Positions 1-9,328 of a DNA stretch of 64,000 nt are shown in pieces. This stretch comes from Treponema denticola (lineage in GTDB: Bacteria > Spirochaetota > Spirochaetia > Treponematales > Treponemataceae). Numbering within the stretch: the first letter of the stretch is position 1; each line of letters opens with the position of its first letter. A model generated the notes under the pieces. That model worked only from the letters and a program-made list of their open reading frames with translations, was not told the DNA's origin and searched no databases. The stretch is from NCBI RefSeq assembly GCF_024400535.1, contig NZ_CP038800.1, positions 2,232,001 to 2,296,000 on the forward strand. Direction: 5' to 3'. The translations under genes and the position numbers were made by a program.

Positions 1-1222
1 CAGCTTCGATTGTTCCGTCGGCATGTAAACTTCCGTCCCAAGCACCTGCAATAACATTTGCCTGTTTTACATCTCCGATGATGGTCTTCATCGGGGGAAG
101 TTTTACAACAGCGTTTGCGTTTCCGTTAGAAACTACAGCATTTCCTAAGGGGTTCGAGTCAGCAAGAGACTGACTTGCACCGTCTTGACCGGCATATTCG
201 TCGGTTACGAGAACGGTCTTGATACCCATTTCTTCGATCTTGCGGCAGTTCATGATCAAGTCGGCATCGGGGTTTCCGAAACCTTCTTCAGAAACGATAA
301 CTGCATCGCAGCCGAGCATCTGAGCCAACTTTGCTGAAAGGTTAGAAGATCTTTCCTTGTCTGCAAGAGTAACGTTTTCGTTTGTAACAATTACACCCAT
401 GAAGTTGATGTCTTTTCCGTGTCTCTTATAGAGTTCATGGATAATGGGGCTGTTCTGGTGAACATAGGTCGGGTTTTTATCGCATGCAGAAACGCAGTTA
501 CCGCTTACGATTGCACCGTCCATAACTTCTGTGGGGTACATCATGGTGGGAAGAATCTGCTTTACATCGACACCGTAGTAGTAGGTATCGTGTAAAAGTC
601 CCTGACTCTGGAGCATGTAAACATAGCCTACCTTGGGAAGGTTGGGATATTGTTTAGCCTGCTCTACGAAGGGAAGTGTTTCGTAGGTTTCTACAGAAGC
701 GGGTTTTACGTTTTTAGCAGCTTCTCCGAGGTATCGGGCTGTTTTTAAGCCCATAAGGCGTAAGGCCTTCTCTTTAATAGCACGGGTAACATCGTCTTGG
801 ATTTTGCAATCAACAACGAGGTTTACGGTCTTTGAGAAGGGTGTATATTCAGCACCCGGACCGCTCATGTCGATGATACCTTCCTGGAAACCAACAACGG
901 TTCCGGTTGTAACTACAGCAGCACCCTTCAATACGTGGGTTTTACCTGCTCCAACAACAGCCTCTTCACCGGTAAAGAAACCGGGGAAGCAAACGCCGCT
1001 GCCTTCTACCTTGCATCGGGGTTCAAGAACATCTTTTACAGGGATAATTCGGGTATTGTCGCCGGGCTTTGCAATGTGCAATTCAACGCCGGTTACAAGC
1101 GGATCTTCCTTGATAAGAGCCTCAAGTTCAGCTTTGTTTACTTCAAGGCATGTTCCGTTAACGGCAGTTTTGTTTCCAAATTTCATGTCGTTAATGGGTA
1201 TAATACCTAATTCAAGTTTCAC
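1..1222 (-). CDS. grdE: Glycine reductase component B, alpha/beta proprotein (GrdE), 3' end off window
   Basis: Proprotein of the substrate-binding component B of glycine/sarcosine/betaine reductase, a Stickland-type enzyme that reduces glycine to acetyl phosphate. About 407 residues are visible and the C-terminus lies beyond the left edge. It opens with MKLELGIIPINDMKFGN. The segment DGAIVSGNCVSACDKN carries the cysteine (Cys243 with this start) at which the family is cleaved to give the pyruvoyl-bearing subunit. The start is GTG, preceded by GGAGG seven bases away, with a near-consensus promoter upstream. The full length is usually about 430 residues, so little is missing. The remaining grd genes would be expected off the left edge. 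The family call is certain; the substrate (glycine versus betaine/sarcosine) cannot be settled from this subunit alone. Confidence 0.95.
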   Translation of the reverse strand, partial: MKLELGIIPINDMKFGNKTAVNGTCLEVNKAELEALIKEDPLVTGVELHIAKPGDNTRIIPVKDVLEPRCKVEGSGVCFPGFFTGEEAVVGAGKTHVLKGAAVVTTGTVVGFQEGIIDMSGPGAEYTPFSKTVNLVVDCKIQDDVTRAIKEKALRLMGLKTARYLGEAAKNVKPASVETYETLPFVEQAKQYPNLPKVGYVYMLQSQGLLHDTYYYGVDVKQILPTMMYPTEVMDGAIVSGNCVSACDKNPTYVHQNSPIIHELYKRHGKDINFMGVIVTNENVTLADKERSSNLSAKLAQMLGCDAVIVSEEGFGNPDADLIMNCRKIEEMGIKTVLVTDEYAGQDGASQSLADSNPLGNAVVSNGNANAVVKLPPMKTIIGDVKQANVIAGAWDGSLHADGTIEA

Positions 1223-1270
1223 TTTTGACCTCCTATTATTTTTAGTCAATAGATTGATTACTTTGCTTTT

Positions 1271-1299
1271 ATTATAACAGGAATTAAGTATATAGTCAA
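1271..1299 (-). promoter_or_regulatory. Sigma70-type promoter of grdE
   Basis: On the minus strand TTGACT (1294-1299), a 17-base spacer and a perfect TATAAT (1271-1276). This is the best consensus promoter in the window. Transcription would start near 1264 and give a leader of about 40 bases with a GGAGG ribosome site. Confidence 0.8.
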
Positions 1300-1339
1300 T
1301 TCTAAAATTTGAATTTATGAGTATAAAATGAGTAAAATT

Positions 1340-1963
1340 TTATCGTTTCGAGTATTTGCAGCCGCAGTAATCCTGTCTGTAAAGACCGTATTTTTTGCTT
1401 AAATTTATAGAATCAAGATAGCCGTTCCTTTTTTTAAAATCGCTCGGCAGCCATTTGCAGCCTTCGTTTTCAAGGGAAAGGCCGATAGAATTAAGTTTTT
1501 CCGCATTTTTTAGGGGACTTACCGAAAGAGTTGAAGTAAAAAAGTCAAAACCGTCCTTTTTAGCCCTTTCGGCAGTTTTTTTTAGCCGCAAAAGGTAACA
1601 GCGCATACAGCGCTCCCCCCCTTCGGGACAATCTTCCAAACCTTGAGAAATCTCAGAGAATTCTTGCGGATCATAGGCCTCTTTGATTATTTCTATCTTG
1701 TGAGATGATAGATTTTCTTCGTTATATATGGAAATAAGATGTTTTTGTTCCTCGGCCCTTTTTGAGTACTCCTCATCCGTGTCTATATTGGGATTATAAT
1801 AGAAAACAGTAAGCTTAAAAAAAGGAGCAAGCTTTAAGATAACGGAAGAGCTGCAAGGTGCACAGCAGGAATGAAGAAGAAGATTAAATATTCTTTTCTC
1901 GCTTGATAATGAGGCTATCAGCTCCTGCATTTGCCTATCATAGTTCTGCTTAGGTTCTATCAT
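1340..1963 (-). CDS. queH: Epoxyqueuosine reductase QueH
   Basis: The non-cobalamin epoxyqueuosine reductase (formerly DUF208) that performs the last step of queuosine synthesis in tRNA. At 207 residues it has the usual length. The cysteine pattern of the family is present: HSCCAPC (Cys33, 34, 37), a central C-x6-C-x2-C (Cys113, 120, 123) and YCGCKYS near the C-terminus (Cys200, 202). These bind the iron-sulfur cluster and metal in QueH. It overlaps the stop of the upstream DHH phosphoesterase gene by four bases (ATGA), so the two are probably translationally coupled. No other queuosine gene is adjacent. Confidence 0.93.
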   Translation of the reverse strand: MIEPKQNYDRQMQELIASLSSEKRIFNLLLHSCCAPCSSSVILKLAPFFKLTVFYYNPNIDTDEEYSKRAEEQKHLISIYNEENLSSHKIEIIKEAYDPQEFSEISQGLEDCPEGGERCMRCYLLRLKKTAERAKKDGFDFFTSTLSVSPLKNAEKLNSIGLSLENEGCKWLPSDFKKRNGYLDSINLSKKYGLYRQDYCGCKYSKR

Positions 1964-3153
1964 TTAGGTAAGAGAGTTTTAACCTTATCACTTATTTTTT
2001 CTACATAGGCATTTAAGTCCTCTATCTCTGAACGGTGAAATCTAAAACCTATAGCTCCCGGATGACCGCCTCCGTCTTTTATATTAAAATCGGTCAATAA
2101 AGTTCTTAGATCTATACCTTTTACATGTTCGGATGCCCTGATTCTCAATTGAATCTTATCTGAAATTTCTATCGGGTCAAAATAAGCGGAAATACCTACC
2201 CCTCCGGATTGTTCAGCTATAAAATCTGTAGCCCGTTTGATAACGCCTAAAAATTGGTTATAATCTACTCCAAAACTTAAATAGGCTGATTGTTTTTCGT
2301 CAAGAAGGATAATTCCAACTCTTCCATCATAAACAGCAGTCTTCATTATATGTTTATATAGTTGAGTATCCTCAACCGAAAGTTTTTCAAGTATTGCCAA
2401 AATCTCTTCTACAGAGCTTATATTTCCGGACCCCTTATCAAACTGAACATTAAGGATTGCATTGAATTTTTTTAAAAAATATTCATAAAAAGCCTTGTCC
2501 CTTTGTTTAAAAAGATAGTTCCCTAATTTTGCATCCCCTATCATGCCTGTAAGCATGGCAAGGACTATATTACGCGAATATAAATTTTTTATCTCATACT
2601 TTTTTAGTATTTCGGGTCTTTTTTCAAGTTTTAGGCACATTTGAGCTATTATTTCACAGGTGCTGGATGCCCTCATCGTTAATCTATAATCAGGATCTCC
2701 AGAATATCCGGCATCAGCAGCAAAGTGATGATCCAGCTCTACCTTTGGAATATTTTTATTCTTTAAAAAAACTTCAATTTGCTCATTAAAGGCTATCATA
2801 TCAGGCTTAGGAGTATCCAATATAAAAATAGCTTGAGGATCGATTGTTTCAGTGATATGCTTAACAAACATTGAAATCGAATTATAATTGCATATATCTG
2901 CAAAAAAAGCAAGATTTTCCGGAATGTTTTCTTCTAAAAAAATACTTACTTTTTTGCCGAATTTCCTTAACAATAAGCCCATAGCAACAACAGAGGCTAT
3001 ACAGTCTTCATCAGCGTAGACATGTCCTAGAAGCAAAAACTCGGTTTTTGAATATATAAGCTCAAAAACCCGCTCAATTACCTCATTTTTCTGACGAATA
3101 CTGAGGGGAGAATCTTTTTTAGAATCAGAGCTGTTATTATTTAAACAAATCAT
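1960..3153 (-). CDS. DHH-family phosphoesterase (NrnA/RecJ-like)
   Basis: A bifunctional oligoribonuclease/pAp-phosphatase-like or RecJ-like phosphoesterase. The N-terminal DHH domain shows GHVYADEDCIAS, ILDTPKPD and the hallmark ELDHHFAADAGYSG. The C-terminal DHHA1 domain ends in DGGGHPGAIGF. Family members degrade short oligonucleotides or pAp using Mn/Mg bound by the Asp and His residues. The start is uncertain: a TTG at 3189 would add MIFFRNVIYCIA, but the first ATG (3153) fits better with where the conserved domain begins. Neither has a strong ribosome site. It heads a two-gene unit with queH. Confidence 0.85.
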   Translation of the reverse strand: MICLNNNSSDSKKDSPLSIRQKNEVIERVFELIYSKTEFLLLGHVYADEDCIASVVAMGLLLRKFGKKVSIFLEENIPENLAFFADICNYNSISMFVKHITETIDPQAIFILDTPKPDMIAFNEQIEVFLKNKNIPKVELDHHFAADAGYSGDPDYRLTMRASSTCEIIAQMCLKLEKRPEILKKYEIKNLYSRNIVLAMLTGMIGDAKLGNYLFKQRDKAFYEYFLKKFNAILNVQFDKGSGNISSVEEILAILEKLSVEDTQLYKHIMKTAVYDGRVGIILLDEKQSAYLSFGVDYNQFLGVIKRATDFIAEQSGGVGISAYFDPIEISDKIQLRIRASEHVKGIDLRTLLTDFNIKDGGGHPGAIGFRFHRSEIEDLNAYVEKISDKVKTLLPK

Positions 3154-3293
3154 TGCAATACAGTATATCACATTTCTAAAAAATATCAAATGTTTTTTTC
3201 CCTTTTTTGTAAATAATCATAAATATAAGGATTTATTTAATAAAAATTTAAATTCTGCTTGTAAAATATTTCATTTTAAAGTAATTTATATTT

Positions 3294-3599
3294 ATGGAAA
3301 TAAAAAAACAGGCCCAAAAAGGGACTATCATCTCAGAAAAGATTAAGGAGCCGGATACTTATCGGGTCATTCTTCTAAATGACGATTTTACGCCTATGGA
3401 CTTCGTTGTTGCGATCCTTATTTCTATTTTTAATAAAAACCAAGAAGAAGCTGAAACCTTGATGTATAAGGTTCATAAAACAGGACAAGCATCCGTTGGA
3501 GTCTATGTTTACGACATAGCGAATACAAAATGCTTTCAAGTATTAGCCGCAGCAAAAAATAATAATTTTCCGCTGCAATGCAGGATTGAAAAAATATGA
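3294..3599 (+). CDS. clpS: ClpS, N-end rule adaptor of ClpA
   Basis: Adaptor that binds N-terminal destabilising residues and hands the substrate to ClpA. It has 101 residues with the ClpS core: PDTYRVILLNDDFTPMDFV (the NDD/TP motif that forms the N-degron pocket), VHKTGQASVGVY and a C-terminal strand. Its stop overlaps the start of clpA by four bases, and aat follows clpA. The three genes together form the N-degron pathway. No obvious Shine-Dalgarno precedes the ATG, which is common in this AT-rich window. Confidence 0.95.
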   Translation: MEIKKQAQKGTIISEKIKEPDTYRVILLNDDFTPMDFVVAILISIFNKNQEEAETLMYKVHKTGQASVGVYVYDIANTKCFQVLAAAKNNNFPLQCRIEKI

Positions 3600-5968
3600 A
3601 TTTTACAGTGAGTATGACTGTACAGAAGGTCTTTCAAGACGCTGTTGAAGATGCAAAAAAACGACAGCATGAATTTGTTACTCCGGAACACCTCTTGTGG
3701 GCTATTATGTTCTATCCGAAAGCCTTGGAGCTTTTTACCCTTTCAGGTTCGGATCTTGCATATATACACGATAATTTGAGCAATTATCTCGAAAATCAAA
3801 TCCCGCCAAAGGCTCAAAACAGCCCTGAGGAGCCTATCCAAACTATAGGCTTACAAAATGTCTTTGAACGGGCCATTTTAAACTGCAATGCTGCCGAAAG
3901 GTCTGTAATAGGAATCAGCGACTTAATAGTAAGCTTGATAGATGAAGATAAGAACCATTGTTCTTTTTTTATGAAAAAAAGCGGTATAGATCGTTTAAAA
4001 CTTTTACAGCTTTTAAGCAGCCCAGAATTCTATGATGATGGGAAAAATAATAACGCATACACAGCATATTCCGGTGAAACCGCACAAAATGAAGCCTCAG
4101 GCCATGAAATTCCCCTAAAAGGAGAAAGTCAAAACAGCTCTGCTGGAGACAATATTAAGCAAAAGCAGGCTAAAAGCTTCATAGAAAGATTTACGGTAAA
4201 TTTAACTCAAAAAGCAAGAAAAGGCTTACTCCCGCCCATAATCGGCAGAGAAGCAGAAATAGAGAGAACAATACAAATTTTATGCCGAAAGCAGAAAAAC
4301 AATCCTCTTCATGTCGGAGGAGCCGGAGTGGGCAAAACAGCTATAACCGAAGGCTTAGCAATACGGATTGCAAAAAATGAAGTTCCCAGTTTTTTAAAAA
4401 ATGCAAATATTTATAGTTTAAGTATGTCGGAGCTATTGGCGGGGGCTAAATTCAGGGGTGACTTTGAAGACAGACTAAAAAGAATAGTCCTTGAAGTATC
4501 AAGGGAAAAAAATGCCGTTCTCTTCATAGATGAGATTCACACCGTAGTAAATGCCAATTCGGGAGGCGGAGGCATTGAAGCCCCTGATCTATTAAAACCT
4601 ATTTTAACTAATGGAAATATACGCTGTATAGGAGCTACAACATTTGAAGAATACAATAAGTATTTTACAAAGGATGCAGCCCTTGCAAGGCGTTTTCAAA
4701 AAATAGATATTGAAGAGCCGAATGAAGAAGAAGCCCTTAAAATCCTAAAAGGTCTTCGAGAAAGTTACGAGAATTTTCATAAGGTTCACTACAGCGATGA
4801 GGTTTTGGAGTCGGCAGTCCATCTTTCGGCCATTCATATCAGGGACAGGTTTTTGCCCGACAAGGCCATAGACCTTATAGACGAGGCCGGAGCCCTGATT
4901 AAAATAAAAGCCGATAAAGAAAAAAACGAAAATGAAGCTGATGAAAAAAACCTTGAAGAAACAGCCTTGCCGGAGGTAAGCCTTTCCGACATAGATAAGA
5001 TAGTTGCAAAAACGGCCAAGATTCCGGAACAAAGGGTTTCGGTAAACGAGACGGAAAAGCTTCGGCACTTTGAAGAAATTCTTTCAAAAAAAATCTTCGG
5101 CCAAGATACCGCCATCGAGGGTGTTACCAAGGCTGTAAAACGTTCCCGAGCCGGTTTCCGCTCTAAGGATAAGCCGGTTGCAAACTTTTTGTTTGTCGGC
5201 CCCACGGGCGTAGGCAAAACCGAGCTTGCTAAGACCCTTGCAGAAGAGCTGGGGATTCCCCTCCTCCGTTTCGATATGAGCGAATATCAGGAAAAGCACA
5301 CGGTAAGCCGCCTCATAGGTTCTCCCCCCGGTTATGTAGGCTTTGAAGAAGGAGGGCTTTTAACCTCTGCCGTGCAAAAAAGCCCTAATGCGGTTCTTCT
5401 TTTGGACGAGATAGAAAAGGCTCATTCCGACATCTATAATATTCTCTTACAGATTATGGACTATGCTACCCTTACGGATAATCAGGGCAGAAAGGCGGCC
5501 TTTAACAATATAATTCTTATTATGACAAGCAATGCGGGTTCTTCCAATATAGGAAAGCCCCTAATCGGTTTCGGAGGAGAGCGTATTTCGGAATCGGCTG
5601 TCGATGAGGCTGTCGAAAAGACCTTTACTCCGGAATTCAGAAACAGGCTTGATGCAATCATAAAATTCGGCCCCCTTACGATGCAGGTTATGAGCCTCAT
5701 CATCAAAAAGGAAGTAGAAAAAATACGCTCCCAGCTCGCCGAAAAAGAAATTTCTCTTGAGCTTGAAGAAGATGTCATTCCTCTTTTAGCCGAAAAAGGA
5801 TATTCGGAAGAATTCGGAGCCCGCAACGCAGCCCGCCTTGTCGAGGACGAATTTGTAACACCCTTAACGGACATGATTCTTTTCGGGGAAACAAAGAAGG
5901 GCAGCTCAGTAAAGTGCCGAATCGGAGACAAACTTAAAAAGCCCTATTTGGTATTGAACATAAAATAA
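3596..5968 (+). CDS. clpA: ClpA, ATP-dependent Clp protease ATPase subunit
   Basis: Hexameric AAA+ unfoldase that feeds proteins to ClpP. It has 790 residues: a Clp_N repeat domain (about 1-145), a charged linker, then two AAA modules. The first Walker A is GGAGVGKT (241-248; the glutamate-proline usual in GEPGVGKT is replaced), with VLFIDEIHTV as Walker B. The second Walker A is GPTGVGKT (535-542), with VLLLDEIEKAH. There is no long middle coiled-coil domain as in ClpB, which supports ClpA. Cotranscription with clpS and aat is likely; no clpP is nearby. Confidence 0.96.
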   Translation: MNFTVSMTVQKVFQDAVEDAKKRQHEFVTPEHLLWAIMFYPKALELFTLSGSDLAYIHDNLSNYLENQIPPKAQNSPEEPIQTIGLQNVFERAILNCNAAERSVIGISDLIVSLIDEDKNHCSFFMKKSGIDRLKLLQLLSSPEFYDDGKNNNAYTAYSGETAQNEASGHEIPLKGESQNSSAGDNIKQKQAKSFIERFTVNLTQKARKGLLPPIIGREAEIERTIQILCRKQKNNPLHVGGAGVGKTAITEGLAIRIAKNEVPSFLKNANIYSLSMSELLAGAKFRGDFEDRLKRIVLEVSREKNAVLFIDEIHTVVNANSGGGGIEAPDLLKPILTNGNIRCIGATTFEEYNKYFTKDAALARRFQKIDIEEPNEEEALKILKGLRESYENFHKVHYSDEVLESAVHLSAIHIRDRFLPDKAIDLIDEAGALIKIKADKEKNENEADEKNLEETALPEVSLSDIDKIVAKTAKIPEQRVSVNETEKLRHFEEILSKKIFGQDTAIEGVTKAVKRSRAGFRSKDKPVANFLFVGPTGVGKTELAKTLAEELGIPLLRFDMSEYQEKHTVSRLIGSPPGYVGFEEGGLLTSAVQKSPNAVLLLDEIEKAHSDIYNILLQIMDYATLTDNQGRKAAFNNIILIMTSNAGSSNIGKPLIGFGGERISESAVDEAVEKTFTPEFRNRLDAIIKFGPLTMQVMSLIIKKEVEKIRSQLAEKEISLELEEDVIPLLAEKGYSEEFGARNAARLVEDEFVTPLTDMILFGETKKGSSVKCRIGDKLKKPYLVLNIK

Positions 5969-5995
5969 GAAGGTTCGGCTTTTTAGTAAAAACAA

Positions 5996-6736
5996 ATGCA
6001 GACCGATTTTTCTTCATTATCGCTTTTAAGTTCTACGGAAAAAAAGATACTCTTAAAAAGAAGTCAAAAGGATTTTCCTTGGCTTGAGAGCGAAGATTTT
6101 TTTGATTTTAATAAGGCCTTGGGAGAGGAAGATTATATTCAAAAATCCCAAGATGATGAAGTCATATCGGGAGGGAACCTTTCGCCGGGGATGATTCTTT
6201 CGGCCTATAAACATTCTTTTTTTCCTTGGTTTTCCGAAGAAGACCCGATAATCTGGTTTTCTCCCTCTCTGCGGTTTGTAATCGATAAGGCTTCTTTTTA
6301 TATTCCGTCCCGCCTAAAAAGAGAAATAAAAAAGACGGATTTTAGGATAAGCTTAAATGAAGCCTTTGATGAAGTTATAGAAAACTGTGCCCTAATCAAA
6401 CGAGAGGGGCAAAAAGGAACTTGGATCACCGATGACATGCTTCAAGCTTATAGGCTTCTTCACAAGCTGGGCTTTGCCCACTCTGTAGAAGCATGGAAAG
6501 GAGGCGAATTGGCGGGAGGCTTTTACGGACTTTATATAAACGAGGTCTTTATAGGCGAATCCATGTTCAGCGAGATAAGCGGAGCCTCCAAAACAGCCTT
6601 CGCCCTCTTTGCCCAAGACTTCTTTGAAAACAAAAAGGGTATTTTAATAGATGCCCAAATCCCTTCCGAAAACATAAAACGCTTCGGCGGCTTTAAGATG
6701 CTGAGAAGCAGGTATCTCGGGATTTTAAATTCCTGA
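5996..6736 (+). CDS. aat: Leucyl/phenylalanyl-tRNA--protein transferase
   Basis: Adds Leu or Phe from aminoacyl-tRNA to N-terminal Lys/Arg of proteins, creating the primary N-degron read by ClpS. At 246 residues it has the normal length. Conserved blocks include LSPGMILSAYKHSFFPWFS, IIWFSPSLRF, the ESMFS segment and ASKTAFALFAQDF. It lies 27 bases after clpA on the same strand, so degron production and recognition are encoded together. In E. coli aat is separate from clpS-clpA, which makes this arrangement informative. Confidence 0.95.
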   Translation: MQTDFSSLSLLSSTEKKILLKRSQKDFPWLESEDFFDFNKALGEEDYIQKSQDDEVISGGNLSPGMILSAYKHSFFPWFSEEDPIIWFSPSLRFVIDKASFYIPSRLKREIKKTDFRISLNEAFDEVIENCALIKREGQKGTWITDDMLQAYRLLHKLGFAHSVEAWKGGELAGGFYGLYINEVFIGESMFSEISGASKTAFALFAQDFFENKKGILIDAQIPSENIKRFGGFKMLRSRYLGILNS

Positions 6737-6766
6737 TTTTTATATAACAAGTATACTTGCGAACAC

Positions 6767-6795
6767 TAGACAATTTATAAAAAAGCGGTTAAAAT
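6767..6795 (+). promoter_or_regulatory. Predicted promoter of the phase-variable lipoprotein gene
   Basis: TAGACA (6767-6772), a 17-base spacer and TAAAAT (6790-6795), five of six matches at each box. It lies about 65 bases before the ATG, which has a GGAGG site at 6846-6850. Confidence 0.55.
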
Positions 6796-6858
6796 AGTAA
6801 ATATGTAGTAAAAAACAGATTTTAGATTTACTTACCACAAAATTTGGAGGATTAGTTT

Positions 6859-8911
6859 ATGAGGAAAAAGTGTTTTTTGTTTACGGCTGTTTTAATTGCC
6901 GTATTTTTATCGAGCTGCGATCAAAATGTGGACACGGCTAAAAAAACCGAAAAACCGTCCATCGTCCCCCCCCCCGTCTATAGAGGACACAAAATACAAA
7001 ATTAGTATAACCCAACCCGCAAACGGCAAAATTGAAGTAAGCCCCGCGCTTCCTGCCGACGGAAAGGTTGATAAGGGCAGCGAGCTGACCTTTACGCTTT
7101 CCGCAAACACAGGCCATAAGGTTAAAGAGCTTATTATAAACGGCATAACATATTCCGATGTTACAGATAATACCATTACGCAAAAGGTAAAAATCGAAAA
7201 AAATACGGCAGTTTCCGCAGTAGTGGAAGAGGAAGCAAGCCAGCCGGCAGAACAAATAACTATTGGAAATTCGGTTATCTATGTTACTAAAGATGCGGGC
7301 GGTAATATAATTAAGGTAAGCGGAACTATCTTCTTAAATGAAATTGAAGAACTTGCACAAAAAAGCACTAATAATATAGTAATCAACACTGATGCTCTTA
7401 CAATAAAATCATTTAATGATACAGGAATAATAGAAGTAGCAGAAAATGATTTGCAAGCAGTTATAAACAAATTAAGTGTTTTAAATATAGAAAATCAAGA
7501 TTTTACTAAACAAAGTATTACTCTTAACATTGAAAATAATAAACTAAAAATAACATCTATTACTGGTAATATCTCATTACAAGATATTATGGATAGTAAT
7601 GAAAGTAATAAAGGAATAGCAAAGTATATTGCCAACAATTTAAAAGAAAAAACAAATCCTGATTTTGATTCAACAAACTTAAAAATAAATACTTTTCATA
7701 AAAAGCGAAATTCCGAAAATATTGAATGGGAATATATATCTACTCCTATTACTCCAAAATTTTTAAAAGAAACTAAACTCAATGCACTTAACAAAGCAGT
7801 TTTGAATTTTAAAGATGGTGATGTAAATGTTCCTGTAGCATTTAAAAGCACTTTAACAGATTATTTTGATGTAAATGAATTTTATAAAGAAGTAACAAAT
7901 GGAAAACTAAATATATTACAAGATACAAATATAACTGTAAAAAATGATAAAGCGAATAATATTCAAATTTTATTAAGGGATTTACAACAAACAATAACAC
8001 ATGGTACAAATGCATATAATATAACACCTTATATCAAAGCAGATCAAATTTTAGAACTAATTAACAATGAAAAGTTAAAGGATGCATTAGTTATCGGTGA
8101 TATGTATGTAAAAGGTAATGTAAAAGACTTACTTCCAAAACTTGTTGGAAAAAATGATGGTATAAAATTTTTAAATGTAAAAGAATTTACTTGCCCAGGA
8201 CCAAATGTTACTGAATACAATGGTGGAAAAGATAATACAGAACCTTTACCTGTAGAACAATTATTAGAATTTCGTAGAAGAACTAATGAAAAATGGGATA
8301 GTGTATTAAAAAAAGATACAAGATCAACAAGAATACAAAATTTAGTTTTAAATAATGTAAATACTACTACTATGACTGAAGAAGACTTAAAATTATTGAA
8401 TTTTGAAGGAAATTCTGTTACTGGAAATATAGTATTTAAAAATAGTAACCTATCAAAAATGCGATATGAAGGAACAACAGGTCCAGTAAATTTAACTTTT
8501 GATAATACAACTTTACCATATAATATGGCACATTCTGAAGCAAATACTATTATATTAAAAGATGTAACCTTTCCAAAAGAGCAATTTGATTTAGGTCAAG
8601 AATACGAATTTATTGACATCCCATATAATGTTCCAACTATAAACTATAGTTTGGAAATACATGGAAAGATTAAAAATAGCCCGTTAGAAGGAAAAGGTGA
8701 TGAAGTATTAAATACATTAGTTCCTCAAGAAAATATGCCTGAAAATTATACTGGCTCACTAGAAATATATAATAAACTAAAAAAATATATATATCGTGGT
8801 GAAGCAAAGACAATAAATGGAAATACAAATCCTAATTATCATGGTTCCATAAAAAAACAACAGAATCAACTTCTCGCTTTATTACAAACCCAAAATAAAT
8901 CCCGCAGTTAG
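6859..8911 (+). CDS. Lipoprotein with frameshift at a poly-C tract (phase-variation candidate)
   Basis: The ATG at 6859 has a strong GGAGG site and encodes a lipoprotein signal peptide ending FLSSC (lipobox Cys20). With the present ten C at 6966-6975 that frame stops at 7003 after 48 codons. Removing one C (or adding two) joins it to the long open frame that ends at 8911, giving a lipoprotein of about 680 residues. The first part of that body (about 7000-7240) resembles bacterial surface repeats of the type ITQPANGKIEVSP...GKVDKGSELTFTL (InlB-repeat-like). The rest has no recognised domain and is strikingly AT-rich with Asn/Lys-rich codons, unlike the GC-richer first 400 bases. It could be a fixed pseudogene, but the tract position directly after the signal peptide is typical of on/off switching. 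Confidence 0.8.
6966..6975 (+). repeat. Homopolymer C10 tract
   Basis: Ten consecutive C inside the lipoprotein coding region, 36 codons after the start. Nine or twelve C would restore the full frame; ten gives an early stop. Confidence 0.95.
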
Positions 8912-8918
8912 TTGATTT

Positions 8919-9098
8919 GTGCGATTTTTTGAAAATATGCGGGCATCTGCTGCGTTACATTGCCAAAAGCGTACATCCTTGTACACTTTTGGCAGCGAGT
9001 TTCGGTGCTGCCGAAACATCGCTTCTGATGTAACCGGCGGCATCCATGCCGCTTCTGAAAATCCTCGACGTATCAGAACTGCCACGGATGGCGGTGGA
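8919..9098. repeat. Hairpin-rich dispersed repeat downstream of the lipoprotein gene
   Basis: Three inverted repeats lie in a row: 8961-8994 (14-base arms, one mismatch, six-base loop), 9000-9016 (TTTCGG/CCGAAA) and 9037-9052 (GCGGCAT/ATGCCGC). The left edge, AATATGCGGGCATCTGCTGC, recurs almost exactly at about 9566 (AATATGCAGGCATCTGCTGC) at the edge of another element. The open frame through it is not convincing as a gene. The first hairpin may also end lipoprotein transcription. Confidence 0.55.
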
Positions 9099-9326
9099 TC
9101 AAATGTTTTCTACTTCTTCTTGGCTGAGACCGGTTGCTTGTATTATCTTTTTTACGGAATCACCGAGCTGCTTTAATATTTTTGCCGTTTCAAGGGCTTT
9201 TTGGTATGAGCCTTGAGATATACCTTGAGATATACCCTGTTCAATGCCTTCGGCAAAGGCTATTTCCCGTTCTTCTGCTCGTTGCACGGCTATATCGGTT
9301 TCATAATCATATTCGGCTAGTAACAT
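9099..9326 (-). pseudogene. Rpn/PD-(D/E)XK family C-terminal tail, copy C
   Basis: A 75-residue ORF starting MLLAEYDYETDIAVQR, followed by the Gly-Ile-x-Gln-Gly repeats and a final helix (ATGLSQEEVENI). This is the C-terminal tail of Rpn/YhgA-like proteins of the PD-(D/E)XK transposase-nuclease superfamily. No catalytic domain precedes it: it begins directly after the stop of tail copy B. It is either a duplicated remnant or a free-standing tail protein. Confidence 0.65.
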
Positions 9327-9328
9327 AT

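Noticed and set aside
804-1277. Plus-strand frames of 157 and 91 codons at the left edge
   Set aside because: The minus strand here encodes GrdE with its cleavage motif; the plus frames are its complement.
4745-5931. Several minus-strand open frames of 60-150 codons inside clpA
   Set aside because: They are antisense shadows of a strongly conserved gene: no ribosome sites, no family features, and clpA explains the codon pattern.
7842-8027. Minus-strand frame of 61 codons in the lipoprotein body
   Set aside because: Low-complexity Leu/Tyr/His frame opposite an AT-rich coding stretch; no start signal.
8919-9176. Plus-strand frame of 85 codons (MRFFENMRASAALHC...)
   Set aside because: It runs through a series of hairpins and partly overlaps the Rpn tail on the other strand. 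It looks like repeat DNA that happens to be open.
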